From contig DASWTP010000061.1 of the NCBI GenBank assembly GCA_036402075.1, positions 1 through 7,034 on the forward strand: a stretch of 7,034 nucleotides of DNA. Direction: 5' to 3'. Under the pieces are notes generated by a model that worked only from the letters and a program-made list of their open reading frames with translations, did no database searches and was not told the DNA's origin. Positions 6,252-7,034 of this stretch are shown here, piece by piece (within the stretch, counting starts at the first letter, position 1; the number at the start of each line of letters is the position of its first letter). This DNA is from Chryseosolibacter sp036402075 (GTDB taxonomy: Bacteria > Bacteroidota > Bacteroidia > Cytophagales > Cyclobacteriaceae). Position numbers and translations under genes: made by a program.

Positions 6252-6842
6252 ATGACGGAAGCAATTGCGAATCTATCGAGGAAAGAACAAGTGATCCGGA
6301 AGGCTGCAGAGCTTTTCAAGGAAAAAGGTTATGCTGCGGCTTCCATGCGAGATCTCGCTCAGCTTTTAGGCATCGAAGCTGCCAGCCTTTATTCACACAT
6401 CAAATCGAAGGAAGAAATTCTGCGAAGCCTGTGTTTTGATATGGCAGCAGAATTCCGCAAATCGCTCGAGGACGTTGAAAAACAGAAACTTTCAGCAAGC
6501 GAAAAACTTCGCAGAGGAATTATTGGCCATATCCAGGTAATGGCGAAAGACCTCACGGCCTCCGCGGTGTTTATGAATGAGCATCGCCATTTAAGCCAGC
6601 CGTACCTCCGTGATTTCCTGCTTCTTCGCATCAATTACATTAATCGTTTTAAAACAATCCTTGAAGAAGGTGTTCGCACCGGTGAGTTCAAAAGCACCAT
6701 TGATAAGAAACTCGCGGTAATGACGCTATTCTCCTCCCTCAACTGGATGCCTATGTGGTATGATCCTTCCGGAGGAATTATTGAACCGGTTGAGCTGGGT
6801 GTACAGCTGGCAGATATGCTGGTGAACGGATTAAAAAAATAG
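6252..6842 (+). CDS. TetR/AcrR-family transcriptional regulator (KstR2/PaaR-like C-terminal domain)
   Basis: A 196-residue regulator from the ATG at 6252, a typical TetR length. I reject the in-frame TTG at 6231 because a -7 promoter element lies at 6236-6243 and the extra residues (MYIFDTT) are unlike a TetR start. The DNA-binding domain is at about residues 11-60: QVIRKAAELFKEKGYAAASM, then the helix-turn-helix LAQLLGIEAASLYSHIKSKEEIL. The C-terminal ligand-binding and dimerisation domain includes FMNEHRHLSQPYLRDF and FSSLNWMPMWYDPSGG (about 160-175). The latter resembles the NW-x-x-x-WY-x-P-x-G signature of TetR proteins that sense acyl-CoA-type ligands, such as KstR2 and PaaR. The gene is divergent from a membrane-protein gene, and a possible operator lies 86 bp after its stop. 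The ligand is inferred only. Confidence 0.9.
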   Translation: MTEAIANLSRKEQVIRKAAELFKEKGYAAASMRDLAQLLGIEAASLYSHIKSKEEILRSLCFDMAAEFRKSLEDVEKQKLSASEKLRRGIIGHIQVMAKDLTASAVFMNEHRHLSQPYLRDFLLLRINYINRFKTILEEGVRTGEFKSTIDKKLAVMTLFSSLNWMPMWYDPSGGIIEPVELGVQLADMLVNGLKK

Positions 6843-6928
6843 CCTTGAGCTTCGAGCTGCGTGCTTCGAGCAGTTTATCAACTTGTCAGAACGCCTCCAT
6901 CGAACAAAATCCTTCGTAAAACTGTTTA

Positions 6929-6942
6929 CTAACAAACGTTTG
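6929..6942. promoter_or_regulatory. Candidate TetR-family operator dyad
   Basis: CTAACAAACGTTTG has CNAAC and GTTNG half-sites in inverted orientation, and its last ten bases (6933-6942) are the perfect palindrome CAAACGTTTG. It agrees with my recollection of the PaaR-type consensus CNAACGNNCGTTNG at all but one fixed position. It immediately precedes a possible -7 element and follows a TetR gene of that type, so it may control the next operon beyond the window. Confidence 0.4.
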
Positions 6943-6945
6943 CAT

Positions 6946-6953
6946 TAACTTAG
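6946..6953 (+). promoter_or_regulatory. Possible -7 element for a gene beyond the window
   Basis: TAACTTAG differs by one base from TAnnTTTG. A weak -33 candidate, TTTA at 6925-6928, is 17 bp upstream and puts the operator dyad between the two elements. An alternative pairing is TTTG at 6939-6942 with TAGCTTGG at 6964-6971. No start codon with a frame to support it is seen before the window ends. Confidence 0.3.
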
Positions 6954-7034
6954 CCGCGCAATTTAGCTTGGTTGCTACAGTTATCAACGTCTGAATTGGC
7001 TCGAAACTCGCAGCTGGCAGCTGGCAGCAGGTTT

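Larger units (their letters stand above)
6843..7030. repeat. Third inverted pair of short-period arms (7-bp units)
   Basis: The left arm (6843-6873), directly after the TetR stop, contains GAGCTTC, GAGCTGC, GTGCTTC, GAGCAG. The right arm (6999-7030) contains GCTCGAA, ACTCGCA, GCTGGCA, GCTGGCA, GCAG. The right arm matches the reverse complement of the left arm over about 26 bp with a few substitutions. The 125-bp interval holds an operator and promoter candidate. Each arm also has a nearby TTATCAAC on its inner side (6875-6882 and 6981-6988), in direct orientation. The right arm runs close to the window end, so its true limit is unknown. Confidence 0.6.

Overview
The window looks like a chromosomal segment from a Bacteroidota bacterium, most likely Cytophagales or a close relative. 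Supporting signs are the PadR plus PspC/GIN-domain gene pair, an ECF sigma factor followed by a non-FecR type membrane-anchored anti-sigma candidate and an outer-membrane beta-barrel protein, the scarcity of Shine-Dalgarno sites, A/T-rich start contexts, and promoter elements resembling the Bacteroidota -7 consensus TAnnTTTG. No rRNA, tRNA, transposase, phage gene or CRISPR array is visible.

Layout. (1) Positions 7-2752 form a two-gene operon: a PadR-family regulator and a 795-residue membrane protein with a HAAS-like helical N-terminus, two PspC domains, further membrane helices and a C-terminal GIN (DUF2807) beta domain. A possible 17-residue hydrophobic microprotein (2815-2868) and a strong intrinsic terminator (2891-2922) follow. 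(2) Positions 2923-3193 are intergenic and hold a pair of inverted arms made of 8-bp units around a hairpin, then a candidate ECF-type promoter. (3) Positions 3194-5538 form a three-gene operon: ECF sigma factor, single-pass anti-sigma candidate overlapping it by 17 bp, and a secreted acidic-linker beta-barrel protein, closed by a terminator at 5607-5633. This reads as a self-regulated envelope-stress or envelope-remodelling unit. (4) A four-helix membrane protein of unknown function (5700-6173, minus) is divergent from a TetR-family regulator (6252-6842, plus). The TetR C-terminal domain resembles the acyl-CoA-responsive KstR2/PaaR type. Its start should be the ATG at 6252, and a good -7 element ends only 8 bp before it, so the mRNA may be nearly leaderless. 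(5) After the TetR gene lies a CNAAC/GTTNG dyad overlapping a possible promoter that points out of the window.

The most unusual pattern is shared by three spacers (2931-3088, 5540-5696 and 6843-7030). Each has two about 30-35 bp arms in inverted orientation, each arm built from short-period units (8, 8 and 7 bp), with unrelated unit sequences at the three sites. The arms enclose 88-125 bp holding, respectively, a hairpin, a terminator, and an operator/promoter candidate. No clearly new defence or metabolic system is present; the genes are regulatory and envelope-related.
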